A DNA stretch of 64,000 nt from Halomonas piscis (GTDB taxonomy: Bacteria; Pseudomonadota; Gammaproteobacteria; Pseudomonadales; Halomonadaceae): positions 1,426,001 through 1,490,000 of the forward strand of contig NZ_CP119391.1 in assembly GCF_031886125.1 (NCBI RefSeq). The letters run 5' to 3'. Positions 6,876 to 16,231 of the stretch are shown here, in pieces. A program made the translations under genes and the position numbers. Within the stretch, counting starts at the first letter, position 1, and every line of letters begins with the position of its first letter. The notes beneath the pieces are model-generated. The model was not told where the DNA came from, searched no databases, and worked only from the letters and a program-made list of their open reading frames with translations.

Positions 6876-7718
6876 TCAGGTTTCAACGGGCGTGTCGTCG
6901 CTGTTGCCCCATTCGCCCCAGGAGCCGGCGTAGCCGCGGATATTGAAGCCCAGCGCTTTGCCCACAAGCCAGGTAAAGGCGCTGCGGTGGTGGCCCTGGC
7001 AGTGGGTGGCGATCTCCATGTCCTGGGTGATGCCCATGGCCTCAAGCTCGGTGATCAGCTCGGCGTAGCCGCGAAGACGCAGGTCGCGCTCGGGGTCCAT
7101 GGCGCTGGTCCACTCCATGTTGACCGCGCCGGGAATATGGCCCAGATGCTTGTTCTGGCCCTTCTCGCCGTTGTATTCCGCCGGGGAGCGGGCGTCCCAG
7201 ACGGCAAAGCCGTCCTCGCCCAGGCGATCCTTGATCTCTTCGCAGGTGATGCGCGTCTCGGGGTTGAGAATTTCGGCGCGGTAGTCGGTTGGCGTGGGCT
7301 TTCTGGGCCTGGTTTCCAGGGGCAGGCCTTCGGCGCGCCAGGCAGTAATGCCGCCGTTGAGGTAGGAGTAGCGCCGATGGCCGATAAGCTCAAGCGTCCA
7401 CAGAAGCCGCGCGGCAAAGCCGCCGCCTTCGTCGTCGTAGGCGACCACGTGAGTGTCCCGGGTCAGCCCCAGCTCGCTGAGCAGGGCCGAGAGCGTGTCG
7501 ATATCCGGGACTTCGCTGGGCACCGGCGCTTCGCCGCGCATCAGGCGGCGGCTTTCCAGAAACAACGCGCCGGGGACATGGCCCCGGGCGTAGCTGCCGG
7601 GGTCCTTGGGCACGTCGATGATCAATAGCTCCGGGTCGTCAAGGTGGTCGCTGAGCGTCTCCGGCTCGACGATCAGCGGCAGCAGGTGGGCTTCCGAGCT
7701 TTGTTGTGGGGTGCTCAT
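6876..7718 (-). CDS. rhdA: Thiosulfate sulfurtransferase (rhodanese), tandem-domain RhdA type
   Basis: This 280-residue protein has two rhodanese domains (about 15-135 and 155-275). Only the second holds the catalytic cysteine, Cys240 in HCQGHHRS. This loop resembles the CQTHHRS loop of Azotobacter RhdA more than the CGSGVT loop of mercaptopyruvate sulfurtransferases. The first domain has a non-catalytic loop (AYDDEGGG). It probably transfers sulfane sulfur from thiosulfate or a similar donor to cyanide or a cellular acceptor in the cytoplasm. It is next to psd as in Pseudomonas. A link to the thiosulfate operon 3 kb away is possible but not supported by operon structure. Confidence 0.9.
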   Translation of the reverse strand: MSTPQQSSEAHLLPLIVEPETLSDHLDDPELLIIDVPKDPGSYARGHVPGALFLESRRLMRGEAPVPSEVPDIDTLSALLSELGLTRDTHVVAYDDEGGGFAARLLWTLELIGHRRYSYLNGGITAWRAEGLPLETRPRKPTPTDYRAEILNPETRITCEEIKDRLGEDGFAVWDARSPAEYNGEKGQNKHLGHIPGAVNMEWTSAMDPERDLRLRGYAELITELEAMGITQDMEIATHCQGHHRSAFTWLVGKALGFNIRGYAGSWGEWGNSDDTPVET

Positions 7719-7746
7719 GACAACTCCTTACGTTGACGTGGCTTAT

Positions 7747-8766
7747 TCAGCTTGGCGTGTCCAGGCTGGCGAGGATCTGCCGGTAGCTGGCAAAGCGTTG
7801 TGGATGGATATTGCCTGCCTCCACCGCGGCAAGTAAAGCGCAGCCGGGCTCGGCCTGATGGCGGCAGTCGCGAAAGCGACAGTGGCCCAGGTAGGGGCGA
7901 AACTCGATGAAGCCTTCGGTGACGGTCTCGGCATCGAGGTGCGTCAGACCAAATTCGCGAATGCCGGGGGAGTCGATGAGCACGCCGCCCTCGACGCCGG
8001 GCATGGCGTAGAGCCGGGCGGTGGTGGTGGTGTGGGTGCCCTTGCGCGTCTCGTCGGACAGCGCGCCGATGCGCAGGGTTTCGTTGGGCAAGAGGCGATC
8101 GATCAGCGAGGACTTGCCCACGCCGCTCTGGCCCACCACCACCGAGGTGCGCCCGGCAAGCTGGCGGCTGAGCGCGTCGAGCCCGGCATGCTGTTCGGTG
8201 GTGGCGCTGACCACCGGATAGCCGATGTCGCGGTAGCGCTGCAAAAGCTCGCTCAGCTTGCCGCCGTCGTCGGGCAGCAGGTCGATCTTGTTGAGCACCA
8301 GCGCCGGGGCGATGCCGGTGGCTTCGGCGGCGACCAGGTAGCGATCGATGAGGTTGGCGTGGGGCGTCGGTTCCGCCGCAAAGACGATGAGAATCTGATC
8401 GACGTTGGCCGCCACGGGCTTGAGCCGGCCCCGAGGGTCCGGGCGGGAGAGCACGCTTTCGCGCTCGGCGGCGGCGACCACCACGCCGGAGCCGTCCTCG
8501 CCTTCGCGCCAGATGACCACGTCGCCGGTGACCAGCCCCTGGAGGTTGGCGCGCAGGTGGCAGCGTACCGCCGCGCCGCCGGCACTGCGCACCTCGAGCG
8601 TGCGGCCGAAGTGGGCAAGGACCCGGCCGGTCTGCTCGGCGCCGTATTCGCCCGCGGCCAGCGCCTCGGCTTCCCGGGCGCTGTTTCTGGCGGCGCGCCT
8701 TTCGCGCTCGGCCTGGATCTTCTCCACTCGCCAGCGCTGCTGACGGGTCAGTTTACGTTTGCTCAT
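7747..8766 (-). CDS. rsgA: Small ribosomal subunit biogenesis GTPase RsgA
   Basis: This 339-residue circularly permuted GTPase acts in late 30S maturation. It has a basic N-terminal tail, an OB-fold (about 45-110), then G motifs in permuted order: NKID (159-162), GQSGVGKSS (212-220) and DSPG (265-268). A zinc-binding site follows, with Cys296, Cys301, His303 and Cys309. The start at 8766 (MSKRKLTRQQRWR) is preferred over the longer frame reaching 8901, because the extension would overlap the divergent orn gene and the family begins with this basic motif. It is divergent from orn, with 116 bp between. Confidence 0.95.
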   Translation of the reverse strand: MSKRKLTRQQRWRVEKIQAERERRAARNSAREAEALAAGEYGAEQTGRVLAHFGRTLEVRSAGGAAVRCHLRANLQGLVTGDVVIWREGEDGSGVVVAAAERESVLSRPDPRGRLKPVAANVDQILIVFAAEPTPHANLIDRYLVAAEATGIAPALVLNKIDLLPDDGGKLSELLQRYRDIGYPVVSATTEQHAGLDALSRQLAGRTSVVVGQSGVGKSSLIDRLLPNETLRIGALSDETRKGTHTTTTARLYAMPGVEGGVLIDSPGIREFGLTHLDAETVTEGFIEFRPYLGHCRFRDCRHQAEPGCALLAAVEAGNIHPQRFASYRQILASLDTPS

Positions 8767-8882
8767 GGCCACCTGTTGATCGGTACAGTTGAAGGGTACA
8801 CTAGCGCTTTTTCGCATTGTAACGGCTTTGCCGGCGGCTGAGTGGCCCTTCGCCGCGCGCCAAAGCCATAAGGGAGAGCCAT

Positions 8883-9473
8883 ATGAGTGAGACAACGCCA
8901 CGCAGCGATCGGCTGATCTGGATCGATCTGGAAATGACCGGGCTGGACCCGAACAAGGAGCGCATTATCGAGGTGGCCACCCTGGTCACCGACAGCGACC
9001 TGAACACCGTGGCCGAAGGGCCGGTGATCGCGGTCAAGCAGCCTGACAGCTTGCTCGAACAGATGGACGACTGGAACCGCAAGACCCACGGCGAGTCCGG
9101 CCTGGTCAAGCGAGTGCAGGAAAGCACCACGGATACCGCCGCGGCGGAAGCGCAGACGCTGGCGTTTCTGCGCCGCTACGTCGAGCCGGGCACCTCGCCC
9201 ATGTGCGGCAACAGTATCCATCAGGACCGGCGCTTTCTGGAGCGGGAAATGCCCGAGCTCTGGGCTTTTTTCCACTACCGCAACCTGGACGTCTCCACGG
9301 TGAAGGAGCTGGCCAGGCGCTGGAACCCGGATGCGCTCAAAGGCTTTGGCAAGCGCGGGGCGCACCTGGCCATGGACGACATCAAGGAGTCCATCGAGGA
9401 GCTTTCGCATTACCGCCGCACGTTTTTGCTAACGGGCACCTGCGCCGAAGACCTCTACGGCGAAGAAGAATAG
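8883..9473 (+). CDS. orn: Oligoribonuclease
   Basis: This 196-residue DEDDh 3'-5' exonuclease degrades two- to five-nucleotide RNAs, including pGpG from cyclic-di-GMP breakdown. The N-terminal [13 protein letters not shown] carries the first Asp-Glu pair, [11 protein letters not shown] is the second exonuclease motif, and the third motif with the catalytic His and Asp is near the C-terminus ([16 protein letters not shown]). A good ribosome-binding site (AGGGAGAG) lies just before the ATG. It is divergent from rsgA and convergent with queG, whose end is 7 bp away. Confidence 0.96.
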   Translation: MSETTPRSDRLIWIDLEMTGLDPNKERIIEVATLVTDSDLNTVAEGPVIAVKQPDSLLEQMDDWNRKTHGESGLVKRVQESTTDTAAAEAQTLAFLRRYVEPGTSPMCGNSIHQDRRFLEREMPELWAFFHYRNLDVSTVKELARRWNPDALKGFGKRGAHLAMDDIKESIEELSHYRRTFLLTGTCAEDLYGEEE

Positions 9474-9480
9474 CTCGGGC

Positions 9481-10635
9481 TCAGCCGGCGGTGGCGATGC
9501 GCCGGCGGCGCTTTGCGCGCTGCTCGCCAAGCGCCCAGGCGACGTGTTCGCGCACCAGCGCGCTTGGGTAGGCGCGCCTTGCCATCAGGGCGGCCTCCAC
9601 CGCCGGGCTGAAGGGGGCGTTGCCCAGCGCCACGGCGATGTTGCGCAGCCAGCATTCGTAGCCGATACGCCGTATCGCGCTGCCGGCGGTCCTGGCGAGA
9701 AACTCCTCTTCGCCCCAGCCGAAAAGCGTCACAAGCTCTGCACGATCGAAGTCGTTTCGCGGGTAAAAATCGTTTTCCCGGGTGGGGTGGGCAAAGCGGG
9801 TGAAGGGGCAGTAAAGCTGGCAGTCGTCGCAGCCGTAGATGCGGTTGCCCATGGCCCGGCGGTGCTCTTCGGGGATGGTGCCGGGAAGCTCGATGGTGAG
9901 ATACGAAATGCACTTGCGCGCATCGACCACGCCGTCGTCGACGATGGCGCCGGTGGGGCAGACGGTCTGACAGCTGTTGCAGCTGCCGCAGTGGTCGCGC
10001 GCGAAAGGCGCGTCCACGGGGAGCGGCAGGTCGGTGTAGAGCTCGCCGAGGAAAAACAGCGAGCCGGCCCGGGGGTTGAGCAGCATGGAATTCTTGCCGA
10101 ACCAGCCAAGCCCGGCCTTCTGCGCCAGGGCGCGCTCCATCACCGGGGCGGAATCGACAAAGGCGCGGTAGCCGATCTTGCCTACCCGCGCCTCGATGCG
10201 CCGGGCCAGCGCCGCCAGGCGCTTGCGCATCAGCTTGTGGTAGTCGCGGCCCAGGGCGTAGCGCGAAATATAGGCGCTTTGTGGCCGATTGAGCACCTCG
10301 AGACTTTCCATGTCTTCGGGCAGGTAGTCCATGCGCACGCTGATGACCCGCTGCGTGCCGGGCTCAAGCTCGGCGGGGCGGGTTCGCCTGGTGCCGTGCT
10401 TGGCCATGAAGCCCATTTCGCCGTGGTAGCCCTTGTCGAGCCAGGCGTTCAGATGGGCCTCGTGGTCGCCGCCGGGGCCTTGCGAGAGGTCGGTATCGGT
10501 AATGCCCACCTGCTGAAAGCCGAGCTCGTCGCCCCAGGCCTTGATATCGTCGGCAAGAGTCGCCAGCTCGGCCGAGGAAAGCGGCGAGTCGGGATCACGA
10601 TCGGAGGCGTGGGCAGGGGGAACGGAAGCGGCCAT
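9481..10635 (-). CDS. queG: Epoxyqueuosine reductase
   Basis: This 384-residue cobalamin- and iron-sulfur-dependent enzyme catalyses the last step of queuosine synthesis on tRNA. Two 4Fe-4S motifs are clear: CGSCNSCQTVCP, and CDDCQLYCP about 50 residues later. The middle of the protein carries the YHKLMRKRLAAL region typical of QueG. The N-terminal 30 residues are not conserved, so the exact start is uncertain, with only a weak ribosome-binding site at 10635. It is divergent from nnr and convergent with orn. Confidence 0.94.
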   Translation of the reverse strand: MAASVPPAHASDRDPDSPLSSAELATLADDIKAWGDELGFQQVGITDTDLSQGPGGDHEAHLNAWLDKGYHGEMGFMAKHGTRRTRPAELEPGTQRVISVRMDYLPEDMESLEVLNRPQSAYISRYALGRDYHKLMRKRLAALARRIEARVGKIGYRAFVDSAPVMERALAQKAGLGWFGKNSMLLNPRAGSLFFLGELYTDLPLPVDAPFARDHCGSCNSCQTVCPTGAIVDDGVVDARKCISYLTIELPGTIPEEHRRAMGNRIYGCDDCQLYCPFTRFAHPTRENDFYPRNDFDRAELVTLFGWGEEEFLARTAGSAIRRIGYECWLRNIAVALGNAPFSPAVEAALMARRAYPSALVREHVAWALGEQRAKRRRRIATAG

Positions 10636-10726
10636 GGCGGGTCAACGGTCAGACTGTAGCGCTATGCTAACGTATAAGCCGCGCCGGCCGAAACGCGCCG
10701 CTTATCCATCGGCAAAAGGAGTTATC

Positions 10727-12244
10727 GTGAGCTCTTTCATCTCGCAGCCCCCGCGCCCGCTCTACACCGCCGACCAGGCGGGAGACATCGATCGGCGTAC
10801 CATCGCCGCCGGTACCGACGGTTTTGCCCTGATGCAGCGCGCCGCTGCCGGCGCCTGGCAGCACCTTCGTACCCGCTGGCCCGAAGCGCGCGCGCTGAGC
10901 TTGCTGTGCGGCGGCGGCAATAACGGCGGCGACGGCTATGTCATCGCCGCTCTGGCGGCTCAGGCCGGCCTTGCCGTGCAGTGCCTGGCGCTGAAGCCGG
11001 TGGAAGCGCTTGCCGGCGACGCCGCCCGGGCGGCAGCCATGGCAAGGGCCGCGGGTGTGCCGGTCGAGGAGTGGCAGGAAGGCTCTTCGCTGTGCGGCGA
11101 GGTGGTGGTGGACGCCATGCTGGGCACCGGGCTGGGCGGCGAAGTGAGAGGCGCCTATCGCCGAGCGATTGAGGCGGTCAACCAGGCGGGCAAGCCGGTA
11201 CTGGCGGTGGATGTGCCCTCCGGGCTTGCCGCGGATAGCGGCGCGCTTCTGGGCGGCGCGGTACGCGCCGACGCCACGGTGACGTTCATCGCCGACAAGA
11301 TCGGGCTTTATACCGGCCAGGCGCCGGATCACGTCGGCGAGGTAGCATTTTGCCCGCTGGGCGTAAACGCCCGGGCGCAGAGCGATATCGTGCCGCGCGG
11401 CGTCTTGCTCGACGAACGTCAGCTGACGGAGGCTTTTACTCCGCGCCGGCGCACCGCGCACAAGGGCGATATGGGGCACGTGCTGGTGCTGGGCGGCGCG
11501 CCGGGCATGGGCGGCGCGGCCCTGATTGCCTCTCAGGCCGCGGCCCGGCTGGGCGCAGGCAAGGTGAGCCTTGCCACCGCGCCGGAGCACGTGGCGGCGA
11601 GCCTGATCCGCTGCCCGGAAGTCATGGCCCACGGCGTGCGCGGCGGGGCGGACCTGGCCGGGCTGGTGGAACAGAGCGATGTGCTGGTGGTAGGCCCCGG
11701 TATCGGTCAGGGCGCCTTTGGCCAGGCCATGCTTGCCGCGGCGCTTGAGAGCGACAGGCCGCTGGTGGTGGACGCCGACGCGCTGAACCTGCTGGCCGAG
11801 CGCTTTGCCGGCGAGCGGCGCGAAAACTGGGTGCTGACGCCGCACCCCGGCGAGGCGGGACGTCTGCTGGGCATGAACGCCGCCGAGGTCGAAGCGGACC
11901 GGCCGGCGACGGCCGAGGCGCTTGGCCGCCGTTACGGCGGCTATAGCGTTCTCAAGGGCGCCGGCACCCTGACAGCGGGCCCCGGCGGGCTGGGCGTCTG
12001 CCCCTACGGCAATCCGGGCATGGCCAGCGGCGGCATGGGCGATGCCCTGGCGGGGATGCTCGGGGCGCTTTGCGGCCAGCGCGGCATGGACGATGACAGC
12101 ATTCGGCTCGGCGTGCTGGTTCACGCCCTGGCGGCGGACATGGCCGCCCGCCGCCACGGAGAACGTGGTTTGCTGGCGAGCGATCTGGCATCCTGTGCGC
12201 GCCGGCTGATCAACCCCGGGTCTGACAATTTGCAATCAAGGTAA
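10727..12244 (+). CDS. nnr: Bifunctional NAD(P)H-hydrate repair enzyme
   Basis: This protein of about 505 residues has two fused domains: an N-terminal NAD(P)HX epimerase (YjeF-N, with GGGNNGGDGY) and a C-terminal ATP/ADP-dependent dehydratase (with GNPGMASGGMGDALAG near the nucleotide site). Together they repair hydrated nicotinamide cofactors in the cytoplasm. The GTG at 10727 is chosen because AAAGGAG lies 5 nt upstream and the domain begins soon after (PLYTADQAGDIDR). A longer frame from 10541 would run into the divergent queG. tsaE follows 8 bp downstream. Confidence 0.93.
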   Translation: MSSFISQPPRPLYTADQAGDIDRRTIAAGTDGFALMQRAAAGAWQHLRTRWPEARALSLLCGGGNNGGDGYVIAALAAQAGLAVQCLALKPVEALAGDAARAAAMARAAGVPVEEWQEGSSLCGEVVVDAMLGTGLGGEVRGAYRRAIEAVNQAGKPVLAVDVPSGLAADSGALLGGAVRADATVTFIADKIGLYTGQAPDHVGEVAFCPLGVNARAQSDIVPRGVLLDERQLTEAFTPRRRTAHKGDMGHVLVLGGAPGMGGAALIASQAAARLGAGKVSLATAPEHVAASLIRCPEVMAHGVRGGADLAGLVEQSDVLVVGPGIGQGAFGQAMLAAALESDRPLVVDADALNLLAERFAGERRENWVLTPHPGEAGRLLGMNAAEVEADRPATAEALGRRYGGYSVLKGAGTLTAGPGGLGVCPYGNPGMASGGMGDALAGMLGALCGQRGMDDDSIRLGVLVHALAADMAARRHGERGLLASDLASCARRLINPGSDNLQSR

Positions 12245-12252
12245 TAGCCCTC

Positions 12253-12750
12253 ATGCAGGTGCAACTCCCCGACGAGCACACCCAAGTCGCGTTCGGCGAA
12301 ATCCTGGGACGACTGTTTCAAGGCCGCGGGCGTCTTTATCTACACGGCGAGCTGGGCGCCGGGAAGACCACGCTCACCCGCGGGGTGCTGCGCGCCTACG
12401 GCTACAAAGGCGCGGTGAAAAGCCCTACCTATACCCTGGTCGAGCCCTACGAGCTTGACGGCAGGCGCGTCTACCATCTGGATCTTTATCGCCTGGGCGA
12501 CCCCGAGGAGCTCGAGTTCATCGGCGGACGCGACGTGCTGGCCGACGACGCCCTGTGCGTGGTCGAGTGGCCCAGCCGCGGCGCGGGCTGGCTGCCCCCG
12601 GCGGATGTGGATCTGACCCTGGACGCTGCCGGAGCCGGGCGCCGCGCGCGGCTGGCAAGCGCCACCTCTCGGGGCGAGGCGCTGCTGGAGGAGCTGGCAG
12701 CCGTTTGCGGCTCGCGTGAAGACGCTGCCGGCCTTGAGGGCGACGTGTGA
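12253..12750 (+). CDS. tsaE: tRNA threonylcarbamoyladenosine synthesis ATPase TsaE
   Basis: This 165-residue P-loop ATPase works with TsaB and TsaD to form t6A at position 37 of ANN-decoding tRNAs. It has a Walker A motif GELGAGKTTLTRG (about 36-48), then the family signature SPTYTLVEPY and DLYRLGDPEELEFIG. Length is typical. Its TGA stop overlaps the amiB ATG in a TGATG arrangement, so translation of the two is probably coupled. The same neighbours, nnr and amiB, occur in Pseudomonas. Confidence 0.95.
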   Translation: MQVQLPDEHTQVAFGEILGRLFQGRGRLYLHGELGAGKTTLTRGVLRAYGYKGAVKSPTYTLVEPYELDGRRVYHLDLYRLGDPEELEFIGGRDVLADDALCVVEWPSRGAGWLPPADVDLTLDAAGAGRRARLASATSRGEALLEELAAVCGSREDAAGLEGDV

Positions 12751-14210
12751 TGGCGGCGCGGAACGTTATTCGCGCTTTGCGCGGAGCCGCGGTGATAGCG
12801 CTGGGGCTCGTCGGAGTGGCGAGCGCTACCGCCGCGACGGCGGCAACGGTGGACAGCGTGCGCCTGTGGGCGGCGCCGGACCATGCCCGGCTGGTGTTTG
12901 ACCTGTCCGAACCGGCAGAGGCCGAGGTGTTTGCGCTGGATTCGCCGTCAAGGCTGGTGATCGACCTGGCGGACAGCGACCTGCAGGCTGAGGTGGACGA
13001 CCTGTCCCTGGAGGGCAGCGCCATTTCGGCGGTGCGCACCGGCGTGCGCGAGGGCGACGACCTGCGCGTGGTGCTCGAGCTCAGCCGCGAGATCGAGCCG
13101 CGCCATTTCCCTCTGGAGCCCAACGAAGAGTACGGCCACCGGCTGGTGGTGGACCTGGAATACCCCGGCGAAAGCGCGGTGGAAAACCCCATCGACCCCA
13201 TCGAGTCGATGATTCGCGAGCAGGAAATCGCCGCCGAGCGCGCCAGCACCAAAGCGAAAGCGCTGGGCCGGGAGCCCGAGGAGACCTCGGTGGTCGAAAA
13301 GGCCGAACCGCATCCCCGGCGCGATATCATCATTGCCGTGGATGCCGGCCACGGCGGCGAGGATACCGGGGCGGTGGGCCCCGGCGGCACCCGAGAGAAG
13401 GACGTGGTGCTCGAGATCAGCCAGCGGCTGGCGGCGCGGATCAACGCCGCCGAAGGGTTCAAGGCGGTGCAGATCCGCGACGGCGACTACTATCTCGGCC
13501 TGCGTCAGCGTACGCGCCTGGCGCGCGAGCAGAAGGTGGACTTCTTCGTCTCGATCCACGCCGACGCCTTTACCAGCCCGCGCCCCCAGGGCAGCTCGGT
13601 GTTCGCGCTGTCTCAGCGCGGAGCCACGTCGGAAACCGCCCAGTGGCTGGCCGACAGCGAAAACCGCGCCGATCTGATCGGCGGCGTGGACGGCAATCTC
13701 TCGCTGCGCGACAAGGACCAGGTGCTGCGCGGGGTGCTGCTCGACCTGACCATGACCGCCACGCTCAACGACTCGCTGACCATCGGCGGCCAGGTGCTGG
13801 ACCAGCTGGGGCGGATCAACCACCTGCACAAGTCCCGGGTCGAGCAGGCCGGCTTTGTGGTGCTGAAGTCGCCGGACATTCCCTCGCTGCTGGTGGAAAC
13901 CGGGTTTATATCCAACCCCACCGAAGAGCAGCGCCTGGCAACGCCGTCGCACCAGGAAAGCCTGGCCAAGGCGATATTCGGCGGTATTCGCAAACACTTC
14001 GAGCGCCATCCGCCGCCGGCCAGCCTGCTGGCCTGGCAGCGCGATCATGACCGCCGCCCCGGCAGCGACGAGTACCGCATTCGGCGGGGCGACACGCTGT
14101 CGGCCATTGCCGCGCGCCACAACGTGCCGGTGGGCCGTCTGCGCCAGGCCAACGAGCTCAACGGCGACGTGATTCGCGTTGGCCAGGTGCTGCATATTCC
14201 CGAATCCTGA
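12750..14210 (+). CDS. amiB: N-acetylmuramoyl-L-alanine amidase (AmiB/AmiC type) with LysM
   Basis: This protein of about 486 residues is exported to the periplasm. It has an N-terminal signal peptide (about 1-30), an AMIN septal-targeting domain (about 35-130), a linker, an Amidase_3 zinc hydrolase domain (about 190-415) and one C-terminal LysM (EYRIRRGDTLSAIAARHNVP). Zinc and catalytic residues sit in DAGHGGEDTGA, REKDVVLEIS, SIHADAF and ETGFISN. It splits septal peptidoglycan during daughter-cell separation. The ATG at 12750 overlaps the tsaE stop; a GTG one codon earlier is also in frame. mutL starts 17 bp downstream. Confidence 0.94.
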   Translation: MAARNVIRALRGAAVIALGLVGVASATAATAATVDSVRLWAAPDHARLVFDLSEPAEAEVFALDSPSRLVIDLADSDLQAEVDDLSLEGSAISAVRTGVREGDDLRVVLELSREIEPRHFPLEPNEEYGHRLVVDLEYPGESAVENPIDPIESMIREQEIAAERASTKAKALGREPEETSVVEKAEPHPRRDIIIAVDAGHGGEDTGAVGPGGTREKDVVLEISQRLAARINAAEGFKAVQIRDGDYYLGLRQRTRLAREQKVDFFVSIHADAFTSPRPQGSSVFALSQRGATSETAQWLADSENRADLIGGVDGNLSLRDKDQVLRGVLLDLTMTATLNDSLTIGGQVLDQLGRINHLHKSRVEQAGFVVLKSPDIPSLLVETGFISNPTEEQRLATPSHQESLAKAIFGGIRKHFERHPPPASLLAWQRDHDRRPGSDEYRIRRGDTLSAIAARHNVPVGRLRQANELNGDVIRVGQVLHIPES

Positions 14211-14227
14211 CAAGGTGTTGGAGGTAT

Positions 14228-16195
14228 ATGGTGGACGATAGTGCGGCCGTGGCGCCCAGCATCCACGTGCTCGATCCGCGCCTGGCCAACCAGATTTCCG
14301 CCGGCGAAGTGGTCGAGCGCCCGGCAGCGGTGGCCAAGGAGCTGATGGAGAACGCCATCGACGCCGCCGCGCGGCGCATCGAGGTCGAGGTGGAGCAGGG
14401 CGGCGCGCGGCTGATCAAGGTGCGCGACGACGGCACCGGCATCGCCGAAGGCGACATGGCGCGGGCGCTGTCCCGTCACGCCACCAGCAAGATCGAAACC
14501 CTGGACGACCTCGAGGGGGTCAGCTCGCTGGGGTTTCGCGGCGAGGCGCTGGCCTCGATCAGCGCGGTCTCCCGACTTTCCCTGACGTCCAACGCCCTGG
14601 ACGACCCCCGCGACGGGTTTCGCGTGGTGGCCGAGGGTCGCAGCATGGAAGCTCGGGTGACGCCGGCGCCGCACCCCCGTGGCACCAGCGTCGAGGTGCG
14701 CGACCTGTTCTTCAACACCCCGGCCCGGCGCAAGTTTCTGCGCACCGAAAAAACCGAGTTTGCCCATCTGGAAGAGGCGTTTCGCCGCCAGGCGCTGTCG
14801 CGCTACGACGTCGCCTGGACGCTGCGCCACAACCGCAAGACCGTCCACCAGCTGCCGCCGGGGGATTCTGCTGCCGCTCGGGAGCGGCGCATCGCTTCGC
14901 TGCTGGGCAAGACCTTTATCGAGCACGCGCGCCATATCGAGCGCCAGGTGGGCGATCTGCGCCTGTCCGGCTGGGTGGGGCTGCCCACGCACTCCCGGGC
15001 CCAGGCCGACCAGCAGTACTTCTTCGTCAACGGCCGGGTGGTCCGCGATCGTCTGGTGGCGCACGCCGTGCGCCAGGCCTACCGCGACGTGCTTTACGGC
15101 GGCCGCCACCCGGTCTTTGTGCTCTATCTGGACGTGGACCCGGACGTGGTGGATGTCAACGTCCATCCCACCAAGCACGAGGTGCGCTTTCGCGACGGCC
15201 GCAAGGTGCATGACTTTTTGTTTTCCAGCCTGCACCACTGCCTGGCCGATACCCGCCCCGACGCCGTGGCCGAGCCGTCCGCCGAAGCAGCGGTGGGTTC
15301 CTCGGAGAGCGTACCGGCAGCGCAGGGCGGTGTCGGCGCAGACGACGGCCGTTTCGAGCAGCAGGGCATGGCGCTGTCGCCTGCGCCTGGCCACCATGCC
15401 GGGGCAGCGGGTTCGTCTGCCGTCGGCCATCCCGGGGCCGCCAGGGTGCGACGTTTTATGCAGGGCTACCAAGCGCTGCATCCGGACCACGAAGAGACGC
15501 TGCTGACGCCGCGCTCCCCCGAGGAAAGCGCCCTTGACGTCACTCAGGCCCCGGGAGGCGACGCGCCGGCGACGGCAGAGGCCGGCATGCCCGCCGAGGA
15601 CCCCACCGCCGCGCCGCCGCTGGGCTTTGCCCTGGGGCAGCTGCACGGCGTGTTTATTCTCGCCCAGAACGCCAAGGGATTGGTGATCGTCGACATGCAC
15701 GCCGCCCACGAGCGCATCGTCTACGAGCGCATGAAGCGCCAGCTGGAGGCCGCGGGGGTGGATGCCCAGCCGCTTTTGGTGCCGGTGTCCCTCGCCGCGA
15801 GCCGTCAGGAAGTCGCCATCGCCGAAAGCGAAGCGGACGCCATCCGCCGGCTGGGTATCGAGCTTGACGCGGCCGGCCCGGAAACCCTGCTGGTGCGCCA
15901 GCTGCCGGCGCTTCTGGCCGGCGCCGATCCGGAGGCGCTGGTGCGCGCCATGCTCGAGGAGCTCGAACGCTACGGCCGCACTCGCCAGGTCGAAGCGCGG
16001 ATACACGAGCTTTTGTCCACCATGGCCTGCCACGGCAGCGTGCGCGCCAACCGCCGTCTGACCCTTGACGAAATGAACGCCCTGCTGCGCGACATGGAGC
16101 GTACCGAGCGCAGCGACCAGTGCAACCACGGTCGCCCAACCTGGACGCAGATGAACATGCAGGCGCTGGACCGGCTGTTTTTGCGCGGCCAGTAG
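14228..16195 (+). CDS. mutL: DNA mismatch repair protein MutL
   Basis: This 655-residue protein couples MutS mismatch recognition to downstream excision. The N-terminal GHKL ATPase contains ENAIDAAARRIEVEV, DDGTGI and GFRGEALASI. A poorly conserved linker (about 335-465) precedes the C-terminal dimerisation domain. At D489 begins DMHAAHERIVYE, which fits the DxHA-x2-E-x4-E metal-binding endonuclease motif of MutL proteins from organisms without MutH, as in Pseudomonas. GGAGG precedes the ATG. miaA starts 36 bp downstream. Confidence 0.96.
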   Translation: MVDDSAAVAPSIHVLDPRLANQISAGEVVERPAAVAKELMENAIDAAARRIEVEVEQGGARLIKVRDDGTGIAEGDMARALSRHATSKIETLDDLEGVSSLGFRGEALASISAVSRLSLTSNALDDPRDGFRVVAEGRSMEARVTPAPHPRGTSVEVRDLFFNTPARRKFLRTEKTEFAHLEEAFRRQALSRYDVAWTLRHNRKTVHQLPPGDSAAARERRIASLLGKTFIEHARHIERQVGDLRLSGWVGLPTHSRAQADQQYFFVNGRVVRDRLVAHAVRQAYRDVLYGGRHPVFVLYLDVDPDVVDVNVHPTKHEVRFRDGRKVHDFLFSSLHHCLADTRPDAVAEPSAEAAVGSSESVPAAQGGVGADDGRFEQQGMALSPAPGHHAGAAGSSAVGHPGAARVRRFMQGYQALHPDHEETLLTPRSPEESALDVTQAPGGDAPATAEAGMPAEDPTAAPPLGFALGQLHGVFILAQNAKGLVIVDMHAAHERIVYERMKRQLEAAGVDAQPLLVPVSLAASRQEVAIAESEADAIRRLGIELDAAGPETLLVRQLPALLAGADPEALVRAMLEELERYGRTRQVEARIHELLSTMACHGSVRANRRLTLDEMNALLRDMERTERSDQCNHGRPTWTQMNMQALDRLFLRGQ

Positions 16196-16231
16196 CCGTC
16201 AGCGGCTGTAGAAAAGGAGCCATTCAAGCCC

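Noticed and set aside
14045..16129. 694-codon minus-strand frame antisense to amiB/mutL
   Set aside because: Long antisense frames are expected opposite GC-rich genes; it has no domain and mutL is clear on the other strand. The same applies to 25224-27338 opposite pepN and 41490-43349 opposite mreB/mreC.
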